64,000 nt of DNA from assembly GCA_029582155.1 (NCBI GenBank), contig CM055895.1, positions 58,376,750-58,440,749 of the forward strand. The letters are read 5' to 3'. Below, piece after piece: positions 12,792 through 24,423 of this stretch. Origin of the DNA: Panopea generosa. Lineage: Eukaryota > Mollusca > Bivalvia > Adapedonta > Hiatellidae. The position numbers and the translations under genes are program-made. Within the stretch, counting starts at the first letter, position 1; each line of letters starts with the position of its first letter. The notes under the pieces are model-generated. The model saw only the letters and a list, made by a program, of their open reading frames with translations, had not been told where the DNA came from and searched no databases.

Positions 12792-14062
12792 ACAAGAGGG
12801 CCAAGATGGCCCTATATCGCTCACCTGACTGGACTTGAGTCACCCAACTTAAGTAGACTATATAAAACATGTACACTCAAAATTCCAGAAAGATGAGGTG
12901 GGCGAGTAGTTAGAATTTTGATTTGTTTTGAAGATGAAACAAATACGTAGAAGAGTTCAAACTTGGTAGAGGTTCACCCTTGGTAAATGTCAGTGAAATT
13001 ACATAAAAAATCAGGTCAGTAGATTCTGACAAGAAGGCTTTTGAAGTTTTTACTATAGCTGCCTATATAGTAAACTAGCACCTCACTGTGGCGGTCATGT
13101 TTTTTTTAACAAATTACAATGGCTTGAACAAACTTGGTAAAGGGTCATCCAAGGAACATTTCTGCGAAATTGTTTTAAAATCGATCTGGTGGTTTCTGAC
13201 AAGAATATTTTTTAAGTTTTTACTATAGCTTATATGGTAAACTAACCCCACCCACTGGCCGCCATGTTTTTTGACGAACCAAGATAGCTTGAACAAACTT
13301 GGTAGAAGGTCACCCAAGGATCATTTCTGTGAAATTATTTTAAAATCAAGCCAGTACTTTCTGACAAGAAGATTTTTTAAGTTTTTCAAACACAAGCCTT
13401 CCCAAATCCTATCGCTAGAAAGAATCTTTGTCACAGTGCACTATCGATCCCCCAACACAATTACACTTTGATACTGAAAATCTCAAGCAGACTTCTTGCT
13501 GCGAAGAAACTAGCTAAATATATGGTATTGCTTTATTATGAAGCAGTAAACCATCCCTGTCTGAACCATATAAACTCTGACTTTTATATTCAGAAAAACA
13601 CCTATTTTAAAATGGTTCATGATATATGAATAATATTTCAATCATTGATTATAATTGTATCATTCATCTTTTTATGATGAACTATCTTTTAAAACTTATA
13701 TCTGGTATAATATTGTATAATAATAGCAAAAAAAAGTTTATATAAAGAGTTTATTACCTCTTCTTATAATAATTGCTATATACAGACATTTATGCTATAA
13801 AACAAGGGAAATAATTTGACATAAAACTAACCCCTACCCCTGGCTGCCATGTTTTTTTGACAAATCAAGACGGCTTGAACAAACTTGGTAGAGAGTCACC
13901 CAAGGAACATTTCTGTGAAATTATTTTAAAATCGAGCCAGTAGTTTCTGACAAGAAGATTTTTTAAGTTTTTACTATAGCTTATATAGTAAACTAACCCC
14001 AGCCCCTGGCCGCCATGTTTTTTTGACGAATCAATATGGCTTGAACAAACTTGGTAGAAGGT
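12792..14062. mobile_element. Bivalve-type dispersed repeat with ~165-bp internal monomers
   Basis: Starts agagggccaagatggcccta then tatcgctcacctg, a phrase I associate with an abundant bivalve repeat. Inside, a monomer of about 150-165 bp recurs about four to five times; its marks are ggccgccatgttttttgacg, ttgaacaaacttggtag, ggaacatttctgtgaaatta and gtagtttctgacaagaagat. The element interrupts a 49-bp tandem array that resumes at 14,063. Confidence 0.6.
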
Positions 14063-14135
14063 CACTAGTATTCCACGATTCGGTACTAATTACAAAAAAT
14101 AATCGGTTACTACACTTGTATTCCACAATTTGAAT
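14063..14135. repeat. 49-bp tandem array (right part)
   Basis: One to two further units (ctagtattccacgattcggt, aatcggttactacacttg). They show that the array predates the insertion at 12,792-14,062. Confidence 0.75.
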
Positions 14136-14250
14136 CAGTTTCATTTAGATGCAAAGCTTCGCAGTCATGTCACATTTAGAGACTCAGTGCGCGGAATAAA
14201 TCAGGAGTATACCCCCAGAACTCATTGTGATATAGAAATAGTTGCCTCAC

Positions 14251-14466
14251 CAGTAACGATACTCTGGTATGGACTGCCAGCAATACCAATGTTGCCGTAT
14301 TTAACGGTGACAAGATATTTTCCAGGCGCGAACGGAGTGTAGGAGAACTCGTATCCTTCATCTACCTCCTTGCAACTCAAAGCCACTTTTGATGGACCAT
14401 CAATAAAACATGCCAAGAATCCAGACCCGGCGCCGGCAGTGCGAACGACGAACTTCAGTTTTGAAT
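14251..14466 (-). CDS. FLN: Filamin exon, repeat 23
   Basis: Encodes SKLKFVVRTAGAGSGFLACF, IDGPSKVALSCKEVDEGYEF, YTPFAPGKYLVTVKYGNIGI and GSPYQSIVTG. It aligns with vertebrate repeat 23 (VTIDGPSKVQLDCRECPEG, YTPMAPGNYLIAIKYGG). 216 bp, phase 1 at both ends. The following intron contains a 49-bp tandem array split by a bivalve-type dispersed repeat. Confidence 0.96.
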
Positions 14467-14625
14467 CTGGATAACAAGAGAATTAAATGTTATAGAAACA
14501 TACATATATGTATGGATTATGAACGTACAAAGCAAGTGACAAGAGAAAATATATTATTAATATTTTACATGTTAGTCCTTTTAATATTGTGAGTCAACAT
14601 ACGTAGACCATCTTTAAAATTGTTA

Positions 14626-14740
14626 AATATAGTTAAAAGGGAATGAACGTATCTAATGTTATGACAACTTGTGGCCAGACTCTTTAAAATGCACAATGCA
14701 TAATTTTATGTGTTTATACGGCAATAAGATATGTTGAAAC
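14626..14740. repeat. Short dispersed repeat shared with 36.8 kb
   Basis: Blocks ttaaaagggaatgaacgtat, cttgtggccagactctt and cggcaataagatatgttg match 36,805-36,935 (ttaaaaggggatggccgtaa, cctatggtcagaccc, ggcaataaaatatgttt). Possibly the 3' tail of a LINE or SINE family. Confidence 0.4.
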
Positions 14741-14836
14741 TCAATTAGTAATTCGGAACAGTTTTCATAAGTTGATGAGAAAATTAATCAAGTATTGTAT
14801 CAAGTTTTTTTTTATATTGTGTACGTTTTCACTTAC

Positions 14837-14991
14837 TGCAGCGTCCGCCTTCGAGACCGTCCCCGTGGGCGTGTACCATTGCCGGATCGGCGGCGGTAGA
14901 TCCTACCATGACGGCGAAAGGACTGTCGGGAACGTGCCCGTCGTTTAACTTCACGTCTACATAATGTACACCGTTCTCTTTAGGAATAAAT
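14837..14991 (-). CDS. FLN: Filamin exon, end of repeat 22 and start of 23
   Basis: Encodes [29 protein letters not shown] and [10 protein letters not shown], matching vertebrate [20 protein letters not shown] and SAYGPGLEGG. 155 bp. The base composition is more GC-rich than the surrounding intron, as expected of coding sequence. Confidence 0.96.
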
Positions 14992-15551
14992 CTGTGATGA
15001 CAAATAGTTTTATTTCAAAGTTCAGCATACTTTTATTTTATAAAAGACATGTATCGGTAATAACATATACAATGTATACATTTCAGTGATTATATGTGTT
15101 TATTTGTATATATGTGTGTCTGTCGTTTTTTGGTTTTTTTTGCATGTAAAGGATAACTTTTCAAACTGAACACCTATGTTCTCCTTGCGTATATGGATGT
15201 GTATGTATGTATAAAGTATATGAGTGATATGTAATACATTTGAAAATATCATGAATTACTTAACATGTATGCTATCTTTTATTTATAATGTACTGAGTTA
15301 TGCTTGACGTCAAGTATATGTAAAATATATCCTCATGGGTCTAAGACCTTCTGGAAATATGTTAAAATAATTTTCTTTTCGTATGAAATGAATAAACATA
15401 CTATTTGATAGACATCTTTGCAAATGAATATTATCGTATGTCATATGTGAATATATCTATGTGTTCTGTGTACTGGTATAAAACATAATCTTTATAAGTG
15501 ACTGTGTGATGAAATACGTTACAGACATTTTAACATAAACTATAACCCTAC

Positions 15552-15685
15552 CTAATGGCATAAACACCTGTGTCCATTTCCTGAATGAAACAGTCTTCAT
15601 GTCCACCTGATGGTGACCGCATGTATGAGTGAAGTTGACCGCTAGCGCCATTAAAGGACACTGTGAACGTGGCGGGCTTGTTAAT
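15552..15685 (-). CDS. FLN: Filamin exon, repeat 22
   Basis: Encodes INKPATFTVSFNGASGQLHS then MRSPSGGHEDCFIQEMDTGV. It matches vertebrate [20 protein letters not shown] and [20 protein letters not shown]. Starts in phase 0, ends in phase 2 at ATTAG/GTAGGG. Confidence 0.96.
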
Positions 15686-15841
15686 CTAAAACAATTAGAA
15701 AAACTTGCAAATAATTTGATTATTCTTTTGTATAATTATGTTAATAGCATATTAAAAGCATTAAGATATATCGTACTAGTACTAATTATAGTTGTTAAAA
15801 TGAAGCTAAGCAAGAGGAATGATAATGAATTGTTAATTAGA

Positions 15842-16497
15842 AGCAGTGACTTAATTACAAAGATTGGAAGGCTAATATCAATTCAACATACACGGCTGAA
15901 ATTCCGGGTGGCACCTTTGGTATTTCTTTAATAACTCTTTGGACCTTGGTCTGAATTTAATAATTTTGGTACAAAATTAAAGCTGATAAAAATGTGGACT
16001 AATTCTAATATAAGTTATATAATATTTTCTCCTGAATTTAAATTATTACGGGTTAAAAACGAAACATTTTTAAGAAATATTATTTTTTATCAATGAAGGT
16101 AATGTTTTTGTTTAAACAAACATATTTTAATAACACAGCATAAAAATATAAATATTATGTAAAAAGATGACGAAGTAAGTTATTCATGGTGGGCAAAAAT
16201 TTGATATGGATATATTAAGAAGATATTTTTTATTTCTTACTTAAGATATGGACTGAAAATGAGAGAATTATCACAAAAAGATAAATGTAAGCGTAACAAA
16301 TTCTACATTTCTTTAAAAGAAGAAATGTTTACCACCAAAAGATAAAATCAAGTCCTTTCTTTGGTACCAAAATCACAAAAATATAATGGTTGGTTCTGGA
16401 GGAGTAGTGTTTCCAAGGCTTTGAAAACGCCAAATGTGTCACCCGAAATTTAGACATGCACCTGCAGTCACCTATTTCTGTTTATATGTCTCTGATA
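15842..16497. repeat. Dispersed repeat, copy 2
   Basis: Second copy of the element at 11,384-11,938, same orientation, longer and diverged (ggctaatatcaattcaacat, caaatgtgtcacccgaaatt, gtttatatgtctctgatag). Confidence 0.65.
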
Positions 16498-16803
16498 GAA
16501 CTAAAAATAGGTAGCACTGAAAATGAGTTGATAACTATTGATAAGTACCGTGGCATGCATTTGTAAGAATTAAACGTTGTCAGCAGTATTTAATTGAAAA
16601 TAAGCAATTTGTGATCATATGATACTTAAACATTAAAGAAAAGAATAAGCAATTGCAACGCCTAATAGCATAATTGGGTTTGATGAAACTGAACTACCGA
16701 AAACGTGGCGTATATAACGTATATAACGTTGTTAACCTGTTATTGAATGGTTGTTATTGGATTCAACAATGTTTTGAGGATGTGTGTAGACACGAATAGT
16801 ATT

Positions 16804-16965
16804 ACAGTTAAACCTGTTTTAAGCAGCCAGTCAAGAGAATGAGCAAATGTGGTCTTTTAAGACCGGTTATTGCTTAATACAGGTTAATTTGCTCTGAAAG
16901 CATTGAATAGTAAATAGAAACTATGGTTGCTTAAATCATGTGGCTGCTTAATAGAGGTGGGCGCT
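16804..16965. mobile_element. MITE-D copy
   Basis: Begins acagttaaacctgttttaag and ends gtggctgcttaatagaggtg. Related copies are at 18.34-18.42, 21.49-21.64 and 30.14-30.33 kb. The ends are inverted versions of 'aaacctgttttaagcagcc'. No coding capacity. Confidence 0.6.
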
Positions 16966-18115
16966 TACACATAGGATGGAGAAGGTGTTTGTGGTTTTAG
17001 CAAGCTCATAATTTAATGCTTCTATTAGGTGAAGTAGGTTTGTATATGCCTGTGTGGGGTTTACAAGTAGGCAGTTATTTTACAAATTGTTTGAAATGTT
17101 GTAGTCGATTTTATTGTGAGACAGACATAGAATTCACTGCTTTTTCATTGGGTATTTAACAGATCTGATTCGGAAGATATCGATGACTGGGGTAAACCAT
17201 GTTTTCTTTGAATACCACGTCTCCTGCGAGACATACATTGACTAATATTGAGGTGACGATTAGAACGATTTATTTGTTAACAATTAAATATTATATGTAT
17301 TATGTCATGACGTCTGTTATAGAGCATAATACGAGAACATCCTAGATAAATATATATTTTAAGAATGACAATAATGTTAACCCTATTAGTTGTAACCAGT
17401 TTCCTTTAAGCTATATAGTATTCTTACATATTTAAAATATGGTTTAATATGGTGTGTACAGCTTTATCATATAAGAATACTTATGTAAGCCTGTCATTGT
17501 TCCACTATTAACCGATGTGTTGTATATTGAGACTTTGAGTGGAATTGAACAGCAAATTACAAAAAGTATTATTTTAAAAGATACAACAGCGTGTTAGGTG
17601 TTGATTATTCGTTGATTACGGACGGGTACATTTTAGAAAATAAACCAACCACATGTCACAGACTTGGCAAAATGACAAAAGTAAAAGGAACATTTCAAGA
17701 GCTGCATTTCGTATGAAGTATTTCGGGATGGGAGCCATGTTAGTATACAAGCATCTTAGTATGTAACACGTGATGATTCATAGCAACAATTCCTGCTTCA
17801 CCTGAGATCGTAGCATGCACAAACCTTCATATATTCACTCTGCAAAATAAATTACAAGACAGCATCATTGAGCATTTCTCCACATAAAAAAGCTGATACA
17901 AGCAAGCATAACACGGACTGGTTTTGAACACGACGCACGTTGTAGTTTCATGTCGTGTTCAAAACAGGAATTTCCCTCCCTCACCTATAATAATCTATAC
18001 CGACAATACATGCTTAATGCTTTTATTTAAAATGAATACATACATTAAGCCATCAGTTAGTAATTATTAAGAAAAGCGATAAAAAAACTCCATAATGATC
18101 ATATGGAATGAAGGT

Positions 18116-18290
18116 ATCTCCTGGATCGGGTCTATTTATCCCCAATAAAAAACGCAGGAAAGTCCATGTCTGTCCCGCAATTCTATTGAACGCTTACTAA
18201 ACTGTGCCGTCATTCAAACTTTCCCTGAAGCAACTGACCAATGAACGTGCTCAAATCATTGCTATGAAATAGACCCAATCGGGAGAACTA
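18116..18290. mobile_element. MITE-C copy
   Basis: Ends ctggatcgggtctattta and gaaatagacccaatcgggag are inverted repeats. The interior shares 'gtcccgcaattctattgaac' and 'ctgaagcaactgaccaat' with the copies at 48.5, 51.6 and 53.2 kb (some inverted). Confidence 0.7.
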
Positions 18291-18477
18291 GGTCCGTTCT
18301 ACAGACTAAATAATATTGGATTAAAGGCGTTCAGAACAAAGCAAATTATCCTGTATTAGGCAACAGCCTGTCTTAAAGGGCCAGTTTTGCTCCTTTTTTA
18401 ACTGGCTTCTTAGGACAGGATTGACAATTAAATTCTAATTATAATAAATGTGCTATGTACAATGAATACATCAACCA

Positions 18478-18728
18478 GGGTCGTATTCACCAACCATTCT
18501 TGAGAATGTTCCTAGGATTGAGTTTGAAAATCCAAATTTCAGCCTTAGAGATCTATTTTACCATGATATATATAATAATTGTGGATATTTATTTGACTAT
18601 ATATTAGGTGTCCTACATGCTTGCAAATGTTGGCTGGTCTAAAAAAGGGTATCCAAGTGTATTTTAACGTAATACATTCATGAGTTAAAGCCTAAGAATA
18701 TCCTTAAGTATGATTGGCGAATTCCATC
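18478..18728. mobile_element. MITE-A copy 1
   Basis: About 250 bp with inverted ends: gggtcgtattcaccaacc at the left and the complement ggatggaattcgccaatc at the right, followed by imperfect cttgagaat/attctta pairing. No coding capacity. Same family as 37.9 and 49.9 kb. Confidence 0.7.
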
Positions 18729-19021
18729 CAACTATGATACGGTCAATCTACATATATGAAACAATGATGCAGTACAAATGGTAAATACATGGTAAATACT
18801 GATTGCTTAATATAAATGACTGCTTAATAGCTTTCAGTGTTTGTTGTAGCAAGCATGCTATGATATTAACGCATGTATTAGTTCAATTAATGTTTATATC
18901 TGCATGGTATGGTTCGGCATATGTGTTATCCTTCTCATGATAGTGTGACCAATTTATCTCTTCTAGTAGGAATTGTCACGTAATTTTGATTTCATAGAGT
19001 AAATAATCGCTGGTTTTGAAT

Positions 19022-19583
19022 TAATGTCTCACTACATGGTTAAGGTCTCACTATATAGTTCAAGCCTCACAACATAGTTCAGGTCTCACTACATAGTTCA
19101 GGGCTCACTACATAGTTAACGTCTCACTACACAGTCCAGGTCTCACTTAATAGTTCAGGTCTCACTACACAGTTCAGGTCTCACTACACAGTTCAGGTCT
19201 CAATACACAGCTCAGGTCTCACTACACAGTTCAGGTCTCACTACACAGTTAAGGTCTCACTACACAGTTCAGGTCTCACTACACAGTTCAGGCCTCACTA
19301 CACAGTTCAGGTCTCACTACATAGTTCAGGTCTCACTACACAGTTCAGGTCTCACTACACAGTTCAGGTCTCACTACATAGTTCAGGCCTCACTACACAG
19401 TTCAGGTCTCACTACATAGTTCAGGTCTCACTACTATGTTCAGGTCTCACTACACAGTTAATGTCTCACTACACAGTTCAGGTCTCACTACACAGTTAAG
19501 GTCTCACTACACAGTTCAGGCCTCACTACACAGTTCAGGTCTCACTACATAGTTCAGGTCTCACTACATAGTTCAGATCTCAC
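19022..19583. repeat. 19-bp minisatellite
   Basis: About 29 copies of caggtctcactacacagtt with substitutions (atagtt, aaggtc). No dispersed-element signature. In the 4.8-kb intron between the exons for repeats 21/22. Confidence 0.95.
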
Positions 19584-20457
19584 GATTTTTTTATATTTTT
19601 GTTCTACATAAAATACGGTTCAGGATTTCCACATTAATAAAAGATCTACGTAGATTTTTAAAGTATTAGCAGGAATGCATCCCAACATAAAATGCACACA
19701 ACAACTGGTAAGTTTGACCTGCTTGTTATTTTAAAGACAGTGCAGTGACACCCTAAGATATTTAAAAAAAAATCCTCAAATGCTCACCAATGCAAGCATC
19801 TGTTAAAATCCTAAACATGTCACTTTTTAACACCAGTGATGTTTTATTGCAGTATATGCTATGGCAGTTTTTGCTCTTCTCATCTGCAGCAAGAAATCAC
19901 AACCACTTCGAACCATTTTGAAAAAACACCAAATTACATAGGACTTTTTAAGCGACATGTTACTGTAGCAGAAAGGGGGCGCAACTGTGTGATGAGTTGT
20001 TAACGGTCAAAAATCGAAAGTGTTAGGATCGTTTCACCAATAATGATAGACTGGACAAAATTTTAACCGGCCGTCTGTTTTTTTACATTGCAAGCAAACC
20101 AACAAATGCATATTAAAACATGTTTAATCACTTTTTATATCAGATGTTCCTGGAAAGTTTCGTTAAAAGTAAACAAGTAGTGAGGAAATGAACGCAATAA
20201 GCATTATGCTTTCGTTCCAATCCTAATATGTTTTGTCATTGTATATACATGCAAACGTTGTAAATATCATGAATAAAAATATGTTTAAACTAAATCGTAA
20301 CACTTGATTAAGTAATATCACCCTAATAACAAAACGTCACAAAATCAGCAACAACGGCTTTAAACTTTTTCAATACTGCATCTCATCCTGTTTGTTCTGT
20401 GGCAATTTTGTTCAGTGTAATTAGTTATAAAGAAAAAAATGTTTGAGGCAAACTTAC

Positions 20458-20588
20458 AGAGAGACCTCTATCCTTTAGTGCATGGACAGTGACTTGTCTA
20501 GCGACTCCACCATCAGGAGAAACGTTAACTCTGAATGGAGATTCTGGTATATGCTCGTCATTGAATTTAACATGGACACCATACATGC
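20458..20588 (-). CDS. FLN: Filamin exon, end of repeat 21 and start of 22
   Basis: Encodes MYGVHVKFNDEHIPESPF then VNVSPDGGVARQVTVHALKD. Vertebrate YEVSIKFNDEHIPDSPF and VASPSGDARRLTV align almost exactly. It ends in phase 0 at TCT/GTAAGT, unlike most exons of this gene, and is followed by a 4.8-kb intron holding a 19-bp minisatellite and several MITEs. Confidence 0.96.
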
Positions 20589-21240
20589 CTGAAACAAAAA
20601 TAATCAATATGAATCAGGTGTACGGTGATATGATTGAATTTATAATCGTGTGTGTCTGAAACATATATACTGAACGGAACATTTTATATATTTTCTGCTC
20701 CGTTCAGTTTAGAATGATTTGATACCAAACTTCACCCGATCTGACCAAATGAACGTTCACAAGCATATTACTTATCATTGAAATTTGTTCTTCCTTAGCA
20801 GTCAGGTTGTGTTGCATTGTATATATAATCTCTTTCCTTGCAGCATCCACTACGTTGTAATGCAAAGACGTAGACATATTTTATTGATGTAAACTTTACA
20901 GTTTCTCATCATTATACATATACTTGATAATATTTTTGTGCATAAGCATTAGGAACATTTGCAAAGGGATAGAGTATATAATTGTCTTTCTTTAAGGTAT
21001 TAGATCTGTGATGCTTTCGGTAGAAATCGACTAACACCGTGATCAATCGTAACCTTCCGCAACTAATTTCCGTCAGCCGGAAAATCATAGATGGTAGCTA
21101 AATTTAGAAAACTTGTCACATGACAAGGTGTTTTCTCGTGCAGTGACGTCACATTGGATTTTCCATCTTAAATAACAATTAGCATATAATTTACCCGTAT
21201 ACTCTAGGTATTTAACCCATTTTACTTGTTGGTTTCTTAC

Positions 21241-21378
21241 CAGGTTTGTCTACTCTATATGATACACCGAGGAAACCGTTGGGACGTTCCTCAATTTTCA
21301 TCTGTGCCTTGCCAGGACCTTCCAGTGCCAAGCTGAGTGTTCCAGCACCTGCTTCTCTTGAGTAGATGTTGAAACAAT
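21241..21378 (-). CDS. FLN: Filamin exon, repeat 21 (integrin-binding repeat)
   Basis: Encodes CFNIYSREAGAGTLSLALEG then PNGFLGVSYRVDKPG. The C and D strands that bind integrin beta tails in vertebrate repeat 21 ([20 protein letters not shown]) are well kept. Acceptor CCTCAG, donor GTAAGA. Confidence 0.96.
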
Positions 21379-21494
21379 CTGAGGAAACATGGACAAGATT
21401 AATATAATAAAACACGTTGCTATGTGAGCTAGAACACTTTTGAAAAGGGAAAATTGATTAAAACAAGTCAAACATGTGTTAGAGTCCACCTTTG

Positions 21495-21644
21495 TTAAGC
21501 ATTTATTGTCTTAAGCAACCACATTCGTTATTTCTCATTTATATGCTTTCAAATCAAATTAACTTCTATTAAGCAACGACCTGCATGTAAAGGACATGTT
21601 TGCTCCGTTCACTGTCTGACTGCTTAAGACAGGTTTTACTGTAA
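21495..21644. mobile_element. MITE-D copy
   Basis: Inverted relative to 16.8 kb: ends gactgcttaagacaggtttt then actgta. Shares 'aaattaacttctattaagcaa' with the others. Confidence 0.6.
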
Positions 21645-21742
21645 GTAAAACATACTAATTTTGCTAATGCAACTCTTAGTTTTCCTTTTCCAGAAATGAT
21701 AAAATATCACAAAAACAATAAATATTTAACAAATAAACTCAC

Positions 21743-21844
21743 TGTCAAGTCCTACTTCTCCCCTTTCAAGACCTGGTCCACCAACTTGTACCTTGTGACT
21801 GCCGCCTAGCTTTAGCTGACCAACAGTGTATACGAAGGGGCTTC
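21743..21844 (-). CDS. FLN: Filamin exon, end of repeat 20 and start of 21
   Basis: Encodes [20 protein letters not shown] then [13 protein letters not shown], nearly identical to vertebrate [20 protein letters not shown] and GGPGLERAEAG. Short exon of 102 bp, phase 1 at both ends. Confidence 0.96.
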
Positions 21845-22102
21845 CTAAAATTAGATATGACAAACATAGTGTGCATGTACTTTATTTCAACAAGTCAGTA
21901 AATATAAGATTTAAGTATTTCAAAACGTTACCAGAAAAAAAACTTAATGGATTTTTTAAAAACAAAAATCAACTTTTCTATTGATATAAGCCTGTTTCAG
22001 TTCTACAAAGCCTCTGAGATTTATTATCACTGCAAGCATTTGGATTATCTCTTTACATTTTATTTCGCTATACATTTCAACTGTTATAAATGATATGCAT
22101 AC

Positions 22103-22267
22103 CAGATATGTGCATAGCCTTGTGTTTGATGCTAAGAATGTGAGTGCCCTTTATCTTAGGCGTGAAATTGACTTTGTAATGGAAATCATCCTCGTCCATG
22201 ACTTCGCACAGTTCTGTCTGACCATCTGGATCCGTGACCGATGCTTCCATGTCGAATGGATTGGTAC
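22103..22267 (-). CDS. FLN: Filamin exon, repeat 20
   Basis: Encodes TNPFDMEASVTDPDGQTELC then FTPKIKGTHILSIKHKAMHI. It aligns with vertebrate DMTAQVTSPSGK and [20 protein letters not shown]. The usual PSG motif is PDG here. The long insert seen in vertebrate FLNC repeat 20 is absent. Confidence 0.95.
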
Positions 22268-22435
22268 CTTGAATGTAATACAATCACATATCGTATAAAT
22301 AACGCATACAGACTATATATCGTACAAATCAAATGACGTACAAATCAGCTATCGTCTTCTGTTTTTCGAGCCACATTGAATGAGCGCAATCAATGACCAG
22401 AAAAAATGAACCACATTGAGCCAATGATATAAGCT

Positions 22436-22570
22436 TTAAACTTATTTATTTTACTTCGATGGTGAAACAAGTTCTTACCACTTTGATCAATCACGCTCGA
22501 AGTATTCCTGGGTACTACCAGTACTAAGAATATGCGGAAAAGGTGTTTTGTTCAAGGAGGTACATATGCA
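22436..22570 (-). mobile_element. SINE-2 fragment
   Basis: The 3' body of SINE-2 (cttatttattttacttcgat, gctcgaagtattcctgggta). The tRNA-like head is missing. Confidence 0.6.
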
Positions 22571-22629
22571 AAGTTATTCCATTAATGTTTTGTCAGTTAC
22601 ATTGATCATATTGGCAAAATCAATAATGA

Positions 22630-22726
22630 AATACCTGTACGTACACATTCTAAAACTGTAAATACCTGTACGTACACATTCTAAAACTGTAAATACCTGT
22701 TCACATTCTAAAGCTGTAAATACCTG
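22630..22726. repeat. ~35-bp tandem repeat, three units
   Basis: Units aaatacctgtacgtacacat then tctaaaactgt, the last shortened. Confidence 0.85.
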
Positions 22727-23014
22727 CGTTTCTCTTTCCTTTCAGTATATAACACAAGTTTCAGCCAAAATAATTCATTGAAACGATGGAACGCATCCGA
22801 GATATCTGTAGTTTTTATTACATATAAACATATTTATCCTAATTAAAAAAAATATTCTAACTTGATTTCCTACGGGTCATTATTAAGTTTAACCGTATCA
22901 GTTTATATATGATATCATTTCAAGAGCACTGTTATGTTTTCCTAATTTATTAGAACATAGTATAATATCATTTGCCTCAAAATAGTATAGAGAACATTAT
23001 GAGTGTACACCCAC

Positions 23015-23143
23015 CTGGAATTTTGAGGAGGAAGTCGCATTTTGTATTTGGCACGACGGCCTCGGCTTGATCCATTTCACGGGAGAGTGTCTCTCGTACA
23101 CGACCTGATGGCTCACCAGCAACATTTAATAAGAATGGACTGC
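23015..23143 (-). CDS. FLN: Filamin exon, end of repeat 19 and start of 20
   Basis: Encodes SPFLLNVAGEPSGRVRETLS and DQAEAVVPNTKCDFLLKIPG. It corresponds to vertebrate SPFTVKVTGEGRMKESI and GSTCDLNLKIPG. The charged stretch between them is the extended strand that in vertebrates masks repeat 21. 129 bp, both ends phase 1. Confidence 0.95.
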
Positions 23144-23390
23144 CTGTTGAGGAGAAAAGAATAGAAATTACATACAATGTTTTTTTATCTAAATACATAA
23201 TGGTAGTTTCACTGAATTTGATTGTTTGTTGTTTGCTTTGGTAATCATTTTATTGTCGTTTGAGGTGAATTTCACTATTTGATTATTTTATTGTTTACAT
23301 ACGTTGTTTTTGTTATAATTGATTAATGGTTGCATGTACCATGCAGTGTTGACAGAGGTCCTATCTTATTCATGATATAATCAGTGTCAA

Positions 23391-23885
23391 CCCGGGTTCG
23401 GTTTGCTCAGTGGGTAGCGCCTCTGACTATGATTGATTGATTGATTGCTTGAATATTAGCGTTATTTTTATGCCATCGAGGAGGGCTAACAGACAATCCT
23501 GGGATCATGAAAGGTTAACCAGTACTCGATAACACCCCATCTCCGCAACTAATTGATCTGTTCCACTTGAATCAGCGGTGAGAGACGAATGTTAATGAGA
23601 AACAATGCAGTATATCAATCATCACGGAGACTGTTGCCGGGCGGGGATTCGAACTAACGAACCCATAACCGACTGAGCTAATCGGGCCCGGCCTCTGACT
23701 ATCAATTCAGGATCGTGCGTTCAAAGCCTTGCCCGGCAACTGTCTCCGTGATGGGTGATACATGGCTTTGTTTTTCAATGTCATTCGTCTCTTACCGCTG
23801 ATTCAAGTGGAAAATTTATCAGTTACTTGCAGAGCTGGATTGCTTGAGTGCTGGTTAACATTCCAGGATCCCAGGAAAAAAAATC
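23391..23885 (+). mobile_element. SINE-1 copy, split by another SINE
   Basis: Plus-strand tRNA-like head gtttgctcagtgggtagcgc with an A-box-like motif. It continues after the inserted copy (23,431-23,690) with gtgcgttcaaagccttgccc (B-box-like) and the SINE body ending tggttaacattccaggatcc. The end seen in the other copies, with its gatt repeats, is absent. Confidence 0.7.
23431..23690 (-). mobile_element. SINE-1 copy nested in another SINE-1
   Basis: tRNA-derived SINE on the minus strand: A box tagctcagtcgg, B box gttcgaatcc, and a 3' tail of (caat)n. It is flanked by a perfect 12-bp target duplication, gcctctgactat, at 23,419-23,430 and 23,691-23,702, which lies inside the head of an older copy of the same family. 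Confidence 0.85.
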
Positions 23886-23944
23886 AACCAGGTTCATCGT
23901 CAAACTATTTTCACATGCTACATATAACATATCTATCTACACAC

Positions 23945-24097
23945 CGTTTACATGGTCGTCTGCAAATCTGATGTTAAGGATGTATATTCCAGGCTCGTGT
24001 GGGCTGTACATGATCTTGTACTTTCTGTTTTCAATCTCCTCGTAATCCAGCTCGGACCTGTGTGGACCTTCAAGGACAACACTGATTCCACCGTAAC
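23945..24097 (-). CDS. FLN: Filamin exon, repeat 19
   Basis: Encodes YGGISVVLEGPHRSELDYEE and YSPHEPGIYILNIRFADDHV, the core of repeat 19. It matches vertebrate YGGLGLSIEGPSKVDI and [20 protein letters not shown]. Repeat 19 binds integrin beta tails in vertebrates; whether that holds here is not shown. Confidence 0.96.
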
Positions 24098-24423
24098 CTG
24101 AAATAAAGGATCGTGACATATGTTAACCACAGTAATTGAAATGACTTAAAGCCGGGCTTAAATTTATATTTATACACCTTCCTAATTGATTTTTGGTTTA
24201 TTTTATGCAACATTTGTTTAAAAATGACATAATGTAATGTCCGCAATACACGTGTATTGCTTGATTTGTTTCTGCTTGCTTATTTTTAAAAAAAAAGATG
24301 AAACAATTAAAAAGTAGTCCCTGCATGATAGTGTAAGTAGGACTTTATTGTTCGACAGATACTTAATACAATTATACTGTCTGTATGACTTAATTGTTCA
24401 ACAGAGTGATACTAATATAATAC

